Part shown: piece by piece, positions 27,591-38,400 of the stretch
Numbering within the stretch: the stretch's first letter is position 1
How the letters are laid out: every line of letters begins with the position of its first letter
DNA from: Cheilinus undulatus
Taxonomy: Eukaryota > Chordata > Actinopteri > Labriformes > Labridae
Length of the DNA stretch: 64,000 bases
Assembly: GCF_018320785.1 (NCBI RefSeq)
Contig: NC_054867.1
Location: 35,095,855-35,159,854 of the forward strand
Reading direction: 5' to 3'
Translations under genes and position numbers: made by a program
The notes under the pieces: generated by a model
Databases searched by the model: none
What the model was told of the DNA's origin: nothing
What the model saw: only the letters and a program-made list of their open reading frames with translations

Positions 27591-28729
27591 TAGGGCTGCA
27601 GTAATAGATTCTTTTTGTAGTCAAATACTCTATCAATTCTTCTGACGATTAATCAAGTACTCTAATAAGAAAGATTGCATTTTTTAAATTTTTTAAATTT
27701 AAATCAATTTTTTGCTTTTTCAAGAGAAGTAGTTCTAGACAAATGAGAAAAGAAGTTTGGTCCCTTAAGTGAACTACGTCTTTATTAAAGATTGGTATTA
27801 ACAGGTTCTCTAAAGAAAATATATTTTAAAAAGTGCAATGAAGTTCTGATGACAGTTTACATTTCTTAAAGTTACAAGGAAATGAAGTCAAATAATGACA
27901 TTAGATTATGCCATATTTGGGGTTTAAGGGATCCTTTACCAGGAAATGTTTGGTGCCAACACTATTTCTTTCATTGTAGTTCATATTCATTTTCCAGTTT
28001 GTCATTGAAGTAAAGGGAGACTTAATCATTTTAACATCCTCTAGTTTATGCTTGAATTTAATATTTCACATAATAGCAAGAATAAAGCTCCATCATTCAC
28101 ACAGTGGTCTGATGATGGCCAAAAGGTGAACCTTTAGATTACAGGAATATGGTCTATTTTTCAAAAGAGTGTTCACTTTTAATTTTTGTAAATTTTCGTT
28201 TGTGAGTTCATCCACCATGAAATAAAAATATGACCTTTTAAGACCATCCACTGACAAGGAGAACAGATTTTAAGGGATAAAGCTGCTTCTGTGACCTGTT
28301 GAATCCTGACTGCATGATGATGAACTTTAGTCTCTCTCTGTCACCGTCTGTGGCAATAGCGTGTTTCTATTTTATTGGTGTCAATTCATTATCAATATGA
28401 TTCTTATCAAATTGTTCAGGGTGCTGAAGCTTTTTGAAAAAGACGCTGGAATAAAGATGTCAGAGCGGTGAATTTTAGATAACGTGCGCACGCAGAGAGA
28501 GATTGGGGGGGGGGGGGGGGTAAAGGGTAAAGGTTTTGTGTGATACCATCGGGTCAATCAGAGAAGTTTATGAAATTCCCTTAAGTCTGCAGACACAAAA
28601 TGAGCACTGCGAGTCATGCAGTATATGGATATATAACTGATTTAAGCGAAGCCTCGAGGCAGATAATTTGCCTCGAGGAATTTTTTGAATTGAATTACCC
28701 AGATAATTCAAGGAATTGTTTCAGCCCTA
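27591..28729. mobile_element. hAT-type element with perfect 8-bp target duplication
   Basis: ATGCTGAA lies at 27583-27590 and again at 28730-28737. The left end is TAGGGCTGCAGTAATAG and the right end is the inverse of a TAGGGCTGAAACAAT sequence, the typical fish 'TAGGGCTG' hAT terminus, followed by TCGATTAAT-like subterminal motifs. The interior lacks transposase. A G-run of about 18 bases is present at 28506-28522. It splits the Tc1 transposase. Confidence 0.92.
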
Positions 28730-29084
28730 ATGCTGAAGCATTCAGAGTTCCTTTCACTGGCACTAAGGGGTCAAGCCCAGCTCCTGAAAGACAACCCCAC
28801 ACCATAATCCCCCCTCCACCAAACTTTACACTTGGCACAACGCAGTCAGACGAGTACCGTTCTCCTGGCAACCGCCAAACCCAGGCTCGTCCATCAGATT
28901 GCCAGATAAAGAGGGATTGGTCACTCCAGAGAACGTGTCTCCACTGCTTTCAGGGCTTGACGCAGAGGTTGCGCTGGACTTTTTTGTTGTCGGTCATTTT
29001 GACGGAAAGGATCGTGAAAATTCCGTCATGGCATTTTACAATCTGTCATCAGAATTTCCTCTTTAATATCTGTAATATGGGGTG

Positions 29085-30985
29085 GTCACGTGACCCAAAC
29101 AAGATGGCAGCATAAGTGAGGAGCTCTAGCCAGCTGTGCATACATAATGTTTTATTTCCCGGACTGTGGTGTAATACTTGAGGTTTCCATCCTGTTTTGA
29201 TTATGTCGACATCTCGGTCAACGAGGGAGTGCAACATTTTTACACAAGCCTGCAAAACGGCCACGAATAAGAAGACCTGTCCTTCACCAGTAAAGGGCCG
29301 ACATGAGCAACATGGCCGACATTACCACTGTGCTAGCAGAGCTGAAGTCGCTCCGTTCAGATTTTGGTCTGAAATTGGATGATATAAGCAATAGCCTTGG
29401 AGAAGTGACAAATGCCATCACAGCACTAGAGGGAAAACTAGTGGAGGTCTCGCATGATGCATCGGCGCACACTTAAACGTTTAGAAGAAATGGAGAGCCA
29501 GGTGTCCAGAGCATAGTACGTGCTAGCTAAAACTCAGAACAAACTCGCTTCAACGGTGAAATGACTGACGTATTTGGAGACCAAAGTTGATGACCTTGAA
29601 AACCAAGGCAGGAGGAAGAACCTGCGGCTATTTGGTCTCCGAGAGACGCCGAAGGTACACGTCCACTGCTGGATTTTGTTATGAAATGTTGTCGAAGTGG
29701 CTGGGGCTCAGCCCTGACCAAACTTTGGAATTGGAGAGAGTGCATCGCACCCTGGCACCAGCGAGACCTAACCAACACAGAGCAGTTCTCCTTCACTTCC
29801 TGAAATTCCAGGACAGGGAGACTGTCTATCGTCTGGCATTTCAGAAAGATATCCTGCACGACGGAGCCAAACTGACATTTGTACAGAACCTATCAGCAGA
29901 AACCATGCGGAGACGCCGTGAGTTCACTACAGCCAGAAACCTGTTCACTGAGATGGGAATCTTCAGAGGATTCCAAGTTAATCCCTGCAAGTTATGAGTG
30001 GTCCACAACAGGAAGATGTTCCTTTTCTCATCACCTTGGGAGGCTCAAGAGTTCCATCGGGAAATTCAGTCTAAAGGATGAACCCTATTCCATGCATATG
30101 GGCATACAGGTTTGATTACACCAGTGTTGTAAAAGACCAGGTGGATCATTAGTAGGTCTACACTATTATCACTGCTTAATTTGTGTTCTATTTGTAAGTG
30201 GTAGGATTGTTAAACTCCAATTTATTAGCTATGACAGTGTTAATGGAGTGGGAAAAAGGTCTGGTCCTCCTGTGTCTCTCTCACTCATCTTAATTTTAGT
30301 CTATGATGTTATGATCAGGAAATCATTTTATTTGCCTTCAGCTATTTTATTTTCCGAAATTTCTGTTCACTTAAAAGTTCAGAGAGAGGGACTTTTTTCC
30401 ATTTATTTAACTCTTTTTATTATTTCTTCTCACTCTGACATGTTTTTATTCAGTTTGTGAAACCGCAGACCTAATGCATCTTTAGTTATTTGATACAAGT
30501 TATAAACCAGAATTTTGTTGTTCTGAATGTTCGTGGAGAATATAAGCTGTTAATTGATACAGTGGGCACAGCTGATGACAAGCTTGAACCTTCACATTAG
30601 GTGGTTCACGTAGATTAGTTGCTCCTCATGTAAATGTGGATCAGCGTACCCCAGCCACTTTTTGCACTTTGGGAGATATGGGTAAGAAAGTTCAAGTTTA
30701 TAAGCACTTCAGTTGGGGGAGTGTTTAGGGTGGGTGGTGTCTTTGGCAGGAGCTTTTTTTTTTTTTTGTAAATGTTGTGTTTTCTTTTTTTTTTACCGTA
30801 TGTCATGTTTGCAGGCCATTTAAAAGCAGTGTCTTTATTTATTTGCAGAGATATTACTCTAATACTGGACAGGACTACATTTCAGTCTGGATCTAAAATA
30901 TTAAACATGTCTCAAGTAAAAATTACTAGTTGGAATTTAAGGGGGCTGAGAGAAATAGCAAAAATCTTGCATAGTACCTGAATTT
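29085..30985 (+). pseudogene. L1-clade LINE: 5' region, broken ORF1, start of ORF2
   Basis: ORF1 starts near 29303 with a helical coiled coil (ADITTVLAELKSLRSDF, then EEMESQVSRA) and continues through a DDLENQGRRKNLRLFGL hinge into an RNA-binding domain with LERVHRTL, AVLLHFLKFQDRE and NLSAETMRRRREF (to about 29997). Stops and frameshifts at about 29475, 29515 and 29650 break it. ORF2 begins at about 30908 with MSQVKITSWNLRGL, the start of the apurinic endonuclease, and is cut off at about 30985. It is unusual in keeping the 5' end and losing the 3' end, so the loss is secondary. Confidence 0.75.
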
Positions 30986-30994
30986 TCTCTGGTG

Positions 30995-31349
30995 GTGAAC
31001 ACATCTCTGCAAAGTAAGTGCCTCCGTGACTTACTGTGCTTCAGGACTGCGTCTCTTTTCAGGTGTGGCTTGCCTGCAACAAATGTTGAGTTCCCCACCT
31101 GCTTTTGTCCTCTGCAGTATTTACAGTACATTAAGTTAGCCAAGGAAAGGTTTTTTGCCATTGAGGATTAAACTTGTATGTCATACTGGTCACACCGGCG
31201 GTGGAGGATGCACTAGGATGGCTGCCGGGGGCTTCAGTTAACATTAACGCGACGTCTTCGTCGCCTTTATCGTCGTCCTCCTTCTCAGCGTCAACTGCTA
31301 CAACTTCAGTCGGAGTTGATCTTCTGAAGAAGTGACTAATAGGTTTCAT
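30995..31349 (-). pseudogene. hAT transposase N-terminus with TTF-type zinc finger
   Basis: From a start near 31347 the frame reads MKPISHFFRR, an acidic linker, then KFNPQWQKTFPWL. A shifted frame continues with MYCKYCRGQK, a Gly/Phe segment and HLKRDAVLKHSKSRRH. The Cys-x2-Cys ... His pattern with this spacing fits the TTF zinc finger found at the N-terminus of ZNF862/KIAA1586-like hAT transposases. One frameshift separates the two parts, and no catalytic domain follows. Confidence 0.55.
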
Positions 31350-32165
31350 TTTTGTGTGTTTTGTTAACTAACTTGCCTTCTATCTGTCTTCGCTTGCCTT
31401 CTTTCTGTCCTCGCTCGCCGTCCTTGAGGAAAGTTTGCGGGCTTCCGCTGACGAGCGGATCACGTGATTGGTTCCGCTAACCAGCAAATCGCGTGATGTT
31501 TTACTACGGACCACATTGGTTCAGCAAGCTCCTCTCTCCCACTCCGTCTTCCTCCTCTCCTCCATGGATCTCTCCTTCAGCTGCTTTGGCTTATTTTTTC
31601 ATGCGCACGTGCCCCTAAATATTTGTTACAGTTCACACACACCTATTTTTAGGCGCAAAAGCAAGTGAAATGCTCACACTGTTGAGCCCTGGCTTTACAC
31701 CACTGCATCCGATGCTTTGCATTGCACTTGGTGATGCATGGCTTGGATGCAGCTGCTTGGCCATGGAAACCCATTCCATGAAGCTCTCTACGCACTGTTC
31801 TTGAGCTAATCTGAAGGCCAAATGAAGTTTGGAGGTCTGTAGAGATTGACTCTGCAGAAAATTGGCGTGGTGTCATTTTAGTTGCTGTCGTTCCCAATCC
31901 CTTCCACTTTGTTATAAAACCACTGACTGTTGACCGTGGAATATTTAGGAACGAGGAAATTTCACCACTGGACTTGTTGCACAGGTGGCATCCTATCACA
32001 GTACCACACTGGATTTCACTGAGCTCCTGAGAGCGACCCATTCTTTCACAAATGTTTGTAGAAACAGTCTGCATGCCCAGGTGCTTGATTTTATACACCT
32101 GTGACCATGGAAGTGATTGGAACACCTGATTTACATCATTTGGATCGGTGAGTAAATCCTTTTGG

Positions 32166-32167
<2 letters not shown>

Positions 32168-32204
<37 letters not shown>

Positions 32205-32235
32205 ATAAATACACACACTATATATACATATATAC
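32168..32235. repeat. (AT)n microsatellite
   Basis: Alternating TATATA runs with small interruptions, followed by an ACACAC and TATACATATA mix. It directly abuts the right TIR of the expanded Tc1. Confidence 0.95.
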
Positions 32236-32482
32236 GCTATATATAAATCAAATAAAATAGCAAAAACAGAAGCTATAGAAAGAGAAGAAAATAAAAGAAA
32301 ATACCATTAACCTAGAACACGCAACAAAAGAAGTAGAAAAAACATCTATAACTGCTACCTAACTGTCTTTTGCCAGGAAGGTGCAGGAAAAGTATCCTGT
32401 TTCACATTGGATGAAGCCAACTGTAGTCCCATTAATTAATTGGGATGTAAAAAATGATTTTGTTATTTCATCCAACAGCACA

Positions 32483-35400
32483 TTAGGGACTGCGTAGCTT
32501 CTTGTACTGTTTTGGTTCCCACAGTAGCCTGGTGACTCGTATATCCCTTTTATAGCCGATACTGGGGTCCCAGCAGTACTCTGGAGAGAGCACCTTACTG
32601 GGTTTGTGAAGCCACAGGTATTTGTTGAGATGACTCTCATCGTGCCACAGAGCCTCCACATTGTTTTGTTTATCCTCCATGATGCCTTGATAGCAGGCCT
32701 CGGCCAACGCCTTCACACTCTTCCACGAGCCTCCAAAGACAGCAGCATGATAGTAATAATCCCCAGTTTCCATGTACGCCTTGGACTTGGGGTTGCGGTC
32801 GTACGTAAACATCTTCTTTGGAAGGCGGTAAAAGTGGGCGTGGAGGAGAGCCACAGAGTCTCCCAGAGCCTCTGAGCCAAATCTCCCAGCGAACACCTGA
32901 TCCACATCAAAGCAGAAGACATGAGAGAAATGGTGGCGAATATCCGACTCAATGATATCTACTATGGTCTTCATTCGCATCATAGAGATGTCCTGCCACC
33001 TGGTGTGTCTCTCCACTTTGATGACCTTCATGGTTCGCTGAGGAGCGAGCTTAATATCAGGCATCTTTTCTGGTTGGTCCGTGAACACGTAATATGTGAC
33101 AGGTAAACCCACCATAAAATGATCCTGAGAGGAGTTCAGGAAGTTCTTAAGGTAAGCATCCAGGTACCTTTAAGAGAGATACATTGCTGGGTTTAATTTA
33201 TGTTTTCTAGTCGCAGTTACAACATATAAATGTTATGTACTTTTATTAACTTTTAGTAATCAGAGCAGGACATATTTATGAGAAAACAAACCTGCCAACT
33301 GCAAACACTGTTAAAGCCACAGAGGACCCTGCTGCCTTGTGGCTCTGGTCATACATCTCAGGATTGAACATCCCCTCCCAGATGATGGGAGCTTTCCATG
33401 TTGTGCTTGTTTGCACATCATCTCTGGCCCTGAAACACAGGATGACATTTTCACTTAAATTGAAGTCCTTTATTACTCGTTTCCTTCCTACTTTGCACTT
33501 CACCAGGGTTGCTCGTCTTTGCTGGGGTTTCATTCAGTTAGTCCAACAACACCTCCAGAGGGCTGAACAGTGATCTCCAGCGTCCCAGCGCCATCCCCCT
33601 CCATACCAGCTCCTACCATGCCAGCACAGGTACATCATTATCTAACCTACCCTACCACGTGACCCACACAGCCTTAACAATAATGCCACTGTCAACACAC
33701 AGGCATACATGCAAGCTCCAGGTCGTAACAATGCTGATACTGCCTTCCCTAATACCACATATAATTGCAACAATTGAAAGACAACCACACACAAATATTT
33801 TCAATGTATGACAAGTGAAAGTGAGAAATATTGGAAGAAGGAGAGCGAGGGATAGAGGGATTAGCAATAGGCATAGGTAGGCAGAGCTTAAGGTGAGGTT
33901 CTCTGTCTGGGGTTTTCACTTAACCCTGCCTGATATGGCTTGATGCTCTACCTCCCCCTACTCTCTCATTTTCACAAGGGAAGAGAGGAGTGAGATTATG
34001 AGAAAATAACAAATAGAGGAGTTCAGGGATTTCATCAACCTGTATTTTTGCCCCCAGCTGGCATTATTCCTCTTTATCCAAATCCACTGACTGGCCTGAA
34101 CTGCTTTATCTGGCATCCTGCTCCTAAATCTGCATATCTACAGTCATGGACTAAAGTATTGGCACCTCTGGAATTTTTCTATTAAGTACACCATTTCTCC
34201 CAGAAATGGTTGCAATTACAATGTTTCTGGTATACATGTTTATGTCATTTATGTGCATTGGAACAACACAAAAAAAAAGCAGAAGAAAAAAAAACAAAAT
34301 TGACATAATTTTACACAAAAATTGGAAAAAAAATTGTTGACACCCTCAACTTAATATTTGGTTGCACACTCTTCTCAATCAGTCAATCCTTTATCAGGGC
34401 CCGAACACCGAGTGGTGTGAGGACCTACTTGTAATCGCTAGGATTATCAAAATTACAATTTGTCGTCATTGCATGGACTTTTGAGGCCCTTAACATTTCT
34501 GAATTTGCAGGAAACTTTGCACATACATCCGTCCTCGTGAAAATTTTGACATTTTTGGGGTCTCCAACATGAAAACTCAGAATTGCAAAATAGCACCCCC
34601 TAACAGTTTTCAAAGTTAAAGCCACCTCCTTTGACTTTGTCGTAGATTCATCAAATTTTCTGTGCAGGTGCGGCTTGGAGAGACCTACAAAAAAGCCTCT
34701 TGGGCCTACACTCTATCTCCAACAGGAAATCCGCCATTTTGAATAAATATGCAAAAAAAGGGCTGTTTTTGGCCTTTTCCAGGGGTCATATCTGGAATAA
34801 CTCCTCTGGGGGATTTCATCAGATCAACTTGTACTTCGGCACAGAGCTATATGAGACATGGTTGATGGGGTTCGGGGTTTTTCCATTAGTCGAAAGGTGT
34901 GGCAATGGCCAGCCCTCAAATTTGCATGTGACTCTAGTAAACAGGAAGTAGTTAAAAACTCAGCCGTGCATTGTCCGATTGGACTCAAATTGCTCAGGTA
35001 TATTGACGGCCATGGCCTGCATCCACTCATATGGTCAGAATTTTTACAGATCATAGCGCCACCTTGTGGTGACAGGATATGTCAAGGTTTATGGTGCAAG
35101 CTACAGTTTAAAAACTATCCAAGATATCCACTTCAAATTTCTGTCAGAAAGGACTAAAGAAGTGGATTTAGCTTTGTGAAAAATAAAATTGAATTTTTCG
35201 TCAGAGGGTGTGGCCTTGGCGGAGCGACAAAGTCAAGAGTCGCCTTTTTTTTCATCAAAAATGTTTAAACAGTCATAACTCTAGTATACATGGTCATATC
35301 TGAGACAAATTTCATGTGCTTGATAACAGTCCAGGCGAGAACACATACATACTTGAAATTTTGAAAAATTGTACAGTGCCACCCTCTGGCAACAGAAAGT

Positions 35401-38400
35401 CACTACTCCTGAATTTCACGTCACAATACCTACATGGTTGGACAAATCATTCTGAAAATCCCTCAGACCATTCCCAAGGAGTTGGCCTTACACATATACA
35501 GTGGTCAAATGTCTATGTTAAAGGGCATGGCCATGGCAATTTTTTGTTAGCCATGAAATAGGAAGTAGATTTTTCAAATGGTTTTAAGACATGTAGACCA
35601 ATGAAACTTGCCAAAAAAAATCTCATTGGCATGCTGAGATGACTGATATTCATTTTGTAGGTGGGCGTGGCCTATTGGCGCCCCCTACAAATTTTCAAGT
35701 GGCTGGTGCTCACTAAAACATTTCCATTTATTAAAAGATTGGCCAAATCCTGCTGAAATTAGCCCAGGGAGATCCCTCAAGGTTAGTATTACTCAAATTG
35801 AAGGTCAAGAGTCCTTATCTAATTTGGTGTGCTGATGACAATTTTTCATTCGCCATGTAACAGAAAGTAGAATTATTGCCTACAAAACTTGTAAAGCCAT
35901 GAAACTTGGCAGAAAAATACTCAATAGCAAAACGAGATGATTGGACCCAAATTGTAAACAAAAGAAAGTCCATTTTTATCATTTTCAATGTTGAAATGTT
36001 CAACACTCTGTCCTCTCTTAATGGAACCAAAATGAAGGCTATGTTGCCATCTTTTGATGATACACAGTATTACAACACAATTAAGAGCAGGATCCATTCA
36101 GCCAACAACACATTACAAAGTTGACTTCTTTCTTTTTATCCATGAATATAGGGTAAATTGCTAAATTGAGTTAAGATATAGAAGCACTGAATAAAATAAT
36201 GAAACAAACTTGTACACATCTGTACCTCTGTATTTTATGCATCTATATCTGTTTATTTAACACATCTGTCGCCATGGCAAAACATTAAAAGTCATGAAAA
36301 AAATTAGGAGGGGGTAACTAAAAGAATGGAAAAAGTATCTTAAAAATGAGTGATTCAGAGCTACTGGCTTGTTAAAACAATGGTCAAAACCTTCAGTGAC
36401 CCACTAGATGGCAGCAAAGACCATGTTTTTGTAGCTGTGCCTGATGCTGTGAAGGGTCAAAATGATGGGAAGACATTGGAGTATCACTTACAAGTGACTA
36501 TTTGACTAGGACAACCTTTAATAACCAAAAAAAACAAAAAAAAAAAACACTTTAAACTTAAAGGTGCAGTGTGTAGAAATTGGAATTTTAGCGACATCTA
36601 GCATTCAGATTTTAGAATGAGCCCATCCATTACCAAAACATCACATCACTAAGCAACGAGAGCCTGTGAAGACCAAAAAGGATCGTGAGCCAGACATTAT
36701 TTACAGCAGTGATGAGGTGAGGGTTTATTCATTCATTTTTGTAACCATTATTTTTATAGATTGTAGGTCAGTTGTAAGCTGGCATTATAGTTTTTGGTAA
36801 CTTTTAGTAACAAAAGCAAACATTAGCGAATTATTGCTAATCAGATCTAGCCTCTGTAACGTTTCTAAAGTTGTGCTGCCTTCCAGGTAGATTTCAGGAC
36901 CGGCGGGCAGGTTCATATTTAAAAATCGCGTTTCGCTCTTTCTGTCCCCAAAACGTGGCTGTAGACAACATGGCAGTTCGGCTTGCAGCTTTAATTGTCA
37001 TTGTCATGATAAATATAACAATGAAATTTCGTTAGGAGCATTCATACACTGTATAGCAGTAGTTGTAATAAAGTGCAAAAATTCTTAAACACCTACTGTG
37101 TAAAATTAGCACACTATACACAGTACTACACACAATAAATTATTCAAAACAAATGATACAGTGCAGGCACGAATGTAAACAACAGTAACAATGGTACTGC
37201 AGCATTTAGAGGGCATTTTAACACACAGAGGGGACGTACATACAATTATTGAGTGATCTTTAGATTAATGCAACAATGCAAAGTCCAGTTCACAGCTATT
37301 GTAACAGTGGGGAATGGTGGGTGATTCCGGATGGGGCAGAGAGAGGAGGGGGACAACTGTTTAGCAGCCTCACTGCCTGAGGATACAGGCTGTGGGCCAG
37401 TCTGGTGGTTCCGGCCCATATAGACCTGTACCTTCTACCTGAGGGAAGCAGGTGGAATAGGTGATGCACCGGGTGGTGTTGGTCGCGCATGATATTTTAC
37501 ACTCTCCTCAGACAGCGGGTGGTGTAGATGGCACTGATCTCTGGAAGAGTAGTCCCAGTGATCTTTCCTGCTGTTTTTACCACCCGCTGGAGTGCCTGCT
37601 GATCAGCCTTAGTGCAGCTGGAAAACCACACTAGAAATCCATAGGTTAACACACTGCTGATGGCAGAGTTGTAGAAGTTCACCATCAGCTGCTTTGGGAT
37701 GTGGGCGCTCCTTAGCTTCCTTAGGTAGTACAGGCGTTGCTGTGCTTTCCCCACAGTTGAGGATGTGTTAATGCTCCAGGACAGGTCCTCAGATATATTT
37801 ACACCCAGGTATTTAAAGTTAGTCACTCTCTCCACCACTTCACTGCCAATGGAAAGCGGAGAGTGGTCTTGTTGTCCGTTTCTGCGGAAATCCACAATAA
37901 TTTCCTTGGTCTTCTTGATGTTAAGAAAACAGTTATTGTTATCGCACCATGATGTTAAATGTTGCACCTCAGTCCTGTATGGTGTCTCGTTGTTGTTATT
38001 GATGAGGCCGAGCACTGTGGTGTCATCGGCGAATTTGACAATGAGATTTGTTGGAGAGGAGGCAGGGCAATCATGTGCGTACAGGGTGTGGAGCAGTGGG
38101 CTGAGCAAACATCCTTGGGGGGCCCCAGTGTTCATGAGAAGTAAAGAGGAGGTGTGCCTGCCAACTCTCACACTCCGTGTGCAGTTAGTTAGAAAGTCCA
38201 TAATCCAGTTGCACAGGGTGTTGTTTAGTCCCAGGTTAAGATGTTCCAGCAGTGTATGGAGCACAATGGCGATGGCATCCTCAGTCGACCTGTATGCAAA
38301 TTGGTATGGGTCCACTGTAGATGGTATTGCTCCTTCAGTGTGTTTGATGGCTAGCCTCTCCAGGCATTTAGCAGGTAAGGAAGTGAGTGCCACCGGTCTA

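Larger units (their letters stand above)
28984..31690. mobile_element. Composite insertion: L1 plus hAT transposase fragment
   Basis: This block interrupts the Tc1 between its middle and N-terminal transposase parts. It consists of about 100 bp of unclassified sequence (28984-29080), an L1 5' region with ORF1 and the very start of ORF2 (29085-30985, plus), and a hAT-type transposase N-terminus (about 30995-31350, minus) with its GC-rich leader to about 31690. The L1 stops abruptly against the hAT fragment, so one interrupted or truncated the other. I could not find clean target duplications at the outer borders. Confidence 0.65.
27302..32041 (-). pseudogene. Tc1 transposase broken into three separated pieces
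   Basis: The N-terminal part (31690-32041, start ATG at 32041) reads MGRSQELSEIQ and LCNKSSGEIS with NIPRSTVSGFI, the paired HTH of Tc1. The middle part lies at about 28735-28983, where many frames are closed. The C-terminal part (27302-27590) contains LFQHDCAPVHKA, with a catalytic Asp, and SPDLNPTEHLWDELE with the third acidic residue. The pieces are separated by a hAT and by the L1 composite, so this copy cannot make transposase. Confidence 0.85.
26745..32166 (-). mobile_element. One Tc1 copy expanded to 5.4 kb by nested insertions
   Basis: The left end is TCCAAAAGTATTCGCTCACC and the right end is the inverse of TCCAAAAGGATTTACTCACC, so the TIRs of one Tc1 bound the block. Tc1 pieces appear in order: left end to 26790, 27178-27590 (catalytic half), 28730-28983 (middle) and about 31690-32166 (DNA-binding half and right end). 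Between them lie a TTAA MITE (26795-27173), a hAT (27591-28729) and a 2.7-kb composite of L1 and hAT transposase sequence. The right end abuts an (AT)n run. It lies between ccdc30 and the GT6 gene. Confidence 0.88.

Noticed and set aside
28500-28525. Long G-run (and another at 38461-38470) as G-quadruplex regulatory elements
   Set aside because: Each is a single uninterrupted homopolymer inside a MITE; assembly or slippage artefact is as likely as function.
29085-30985. An endogenous-retrovirus interpretation of the composite at 29-31 kb
   Set aside because: The coiled-coil plus RNA-binding ORF1 followed by an apurinic endonuclease start is L1 architecture; no LTRs, protease or envelope features are present.
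32606-32875. Plus-strand open frames antisense to both GT6 last exons
   Set aside because: They are conserved between copies only because the coding strand is; they have no independent features.
33276-33533. Extension of GT6 exon 3 upstream to a start near 33533
   Set aside because: The acceptor TTTCAG at 33430 and the phase match to the upstream anchor exon support splicing. The same acceptor is kept in copy 2, and the extension lacks a signal anchor.
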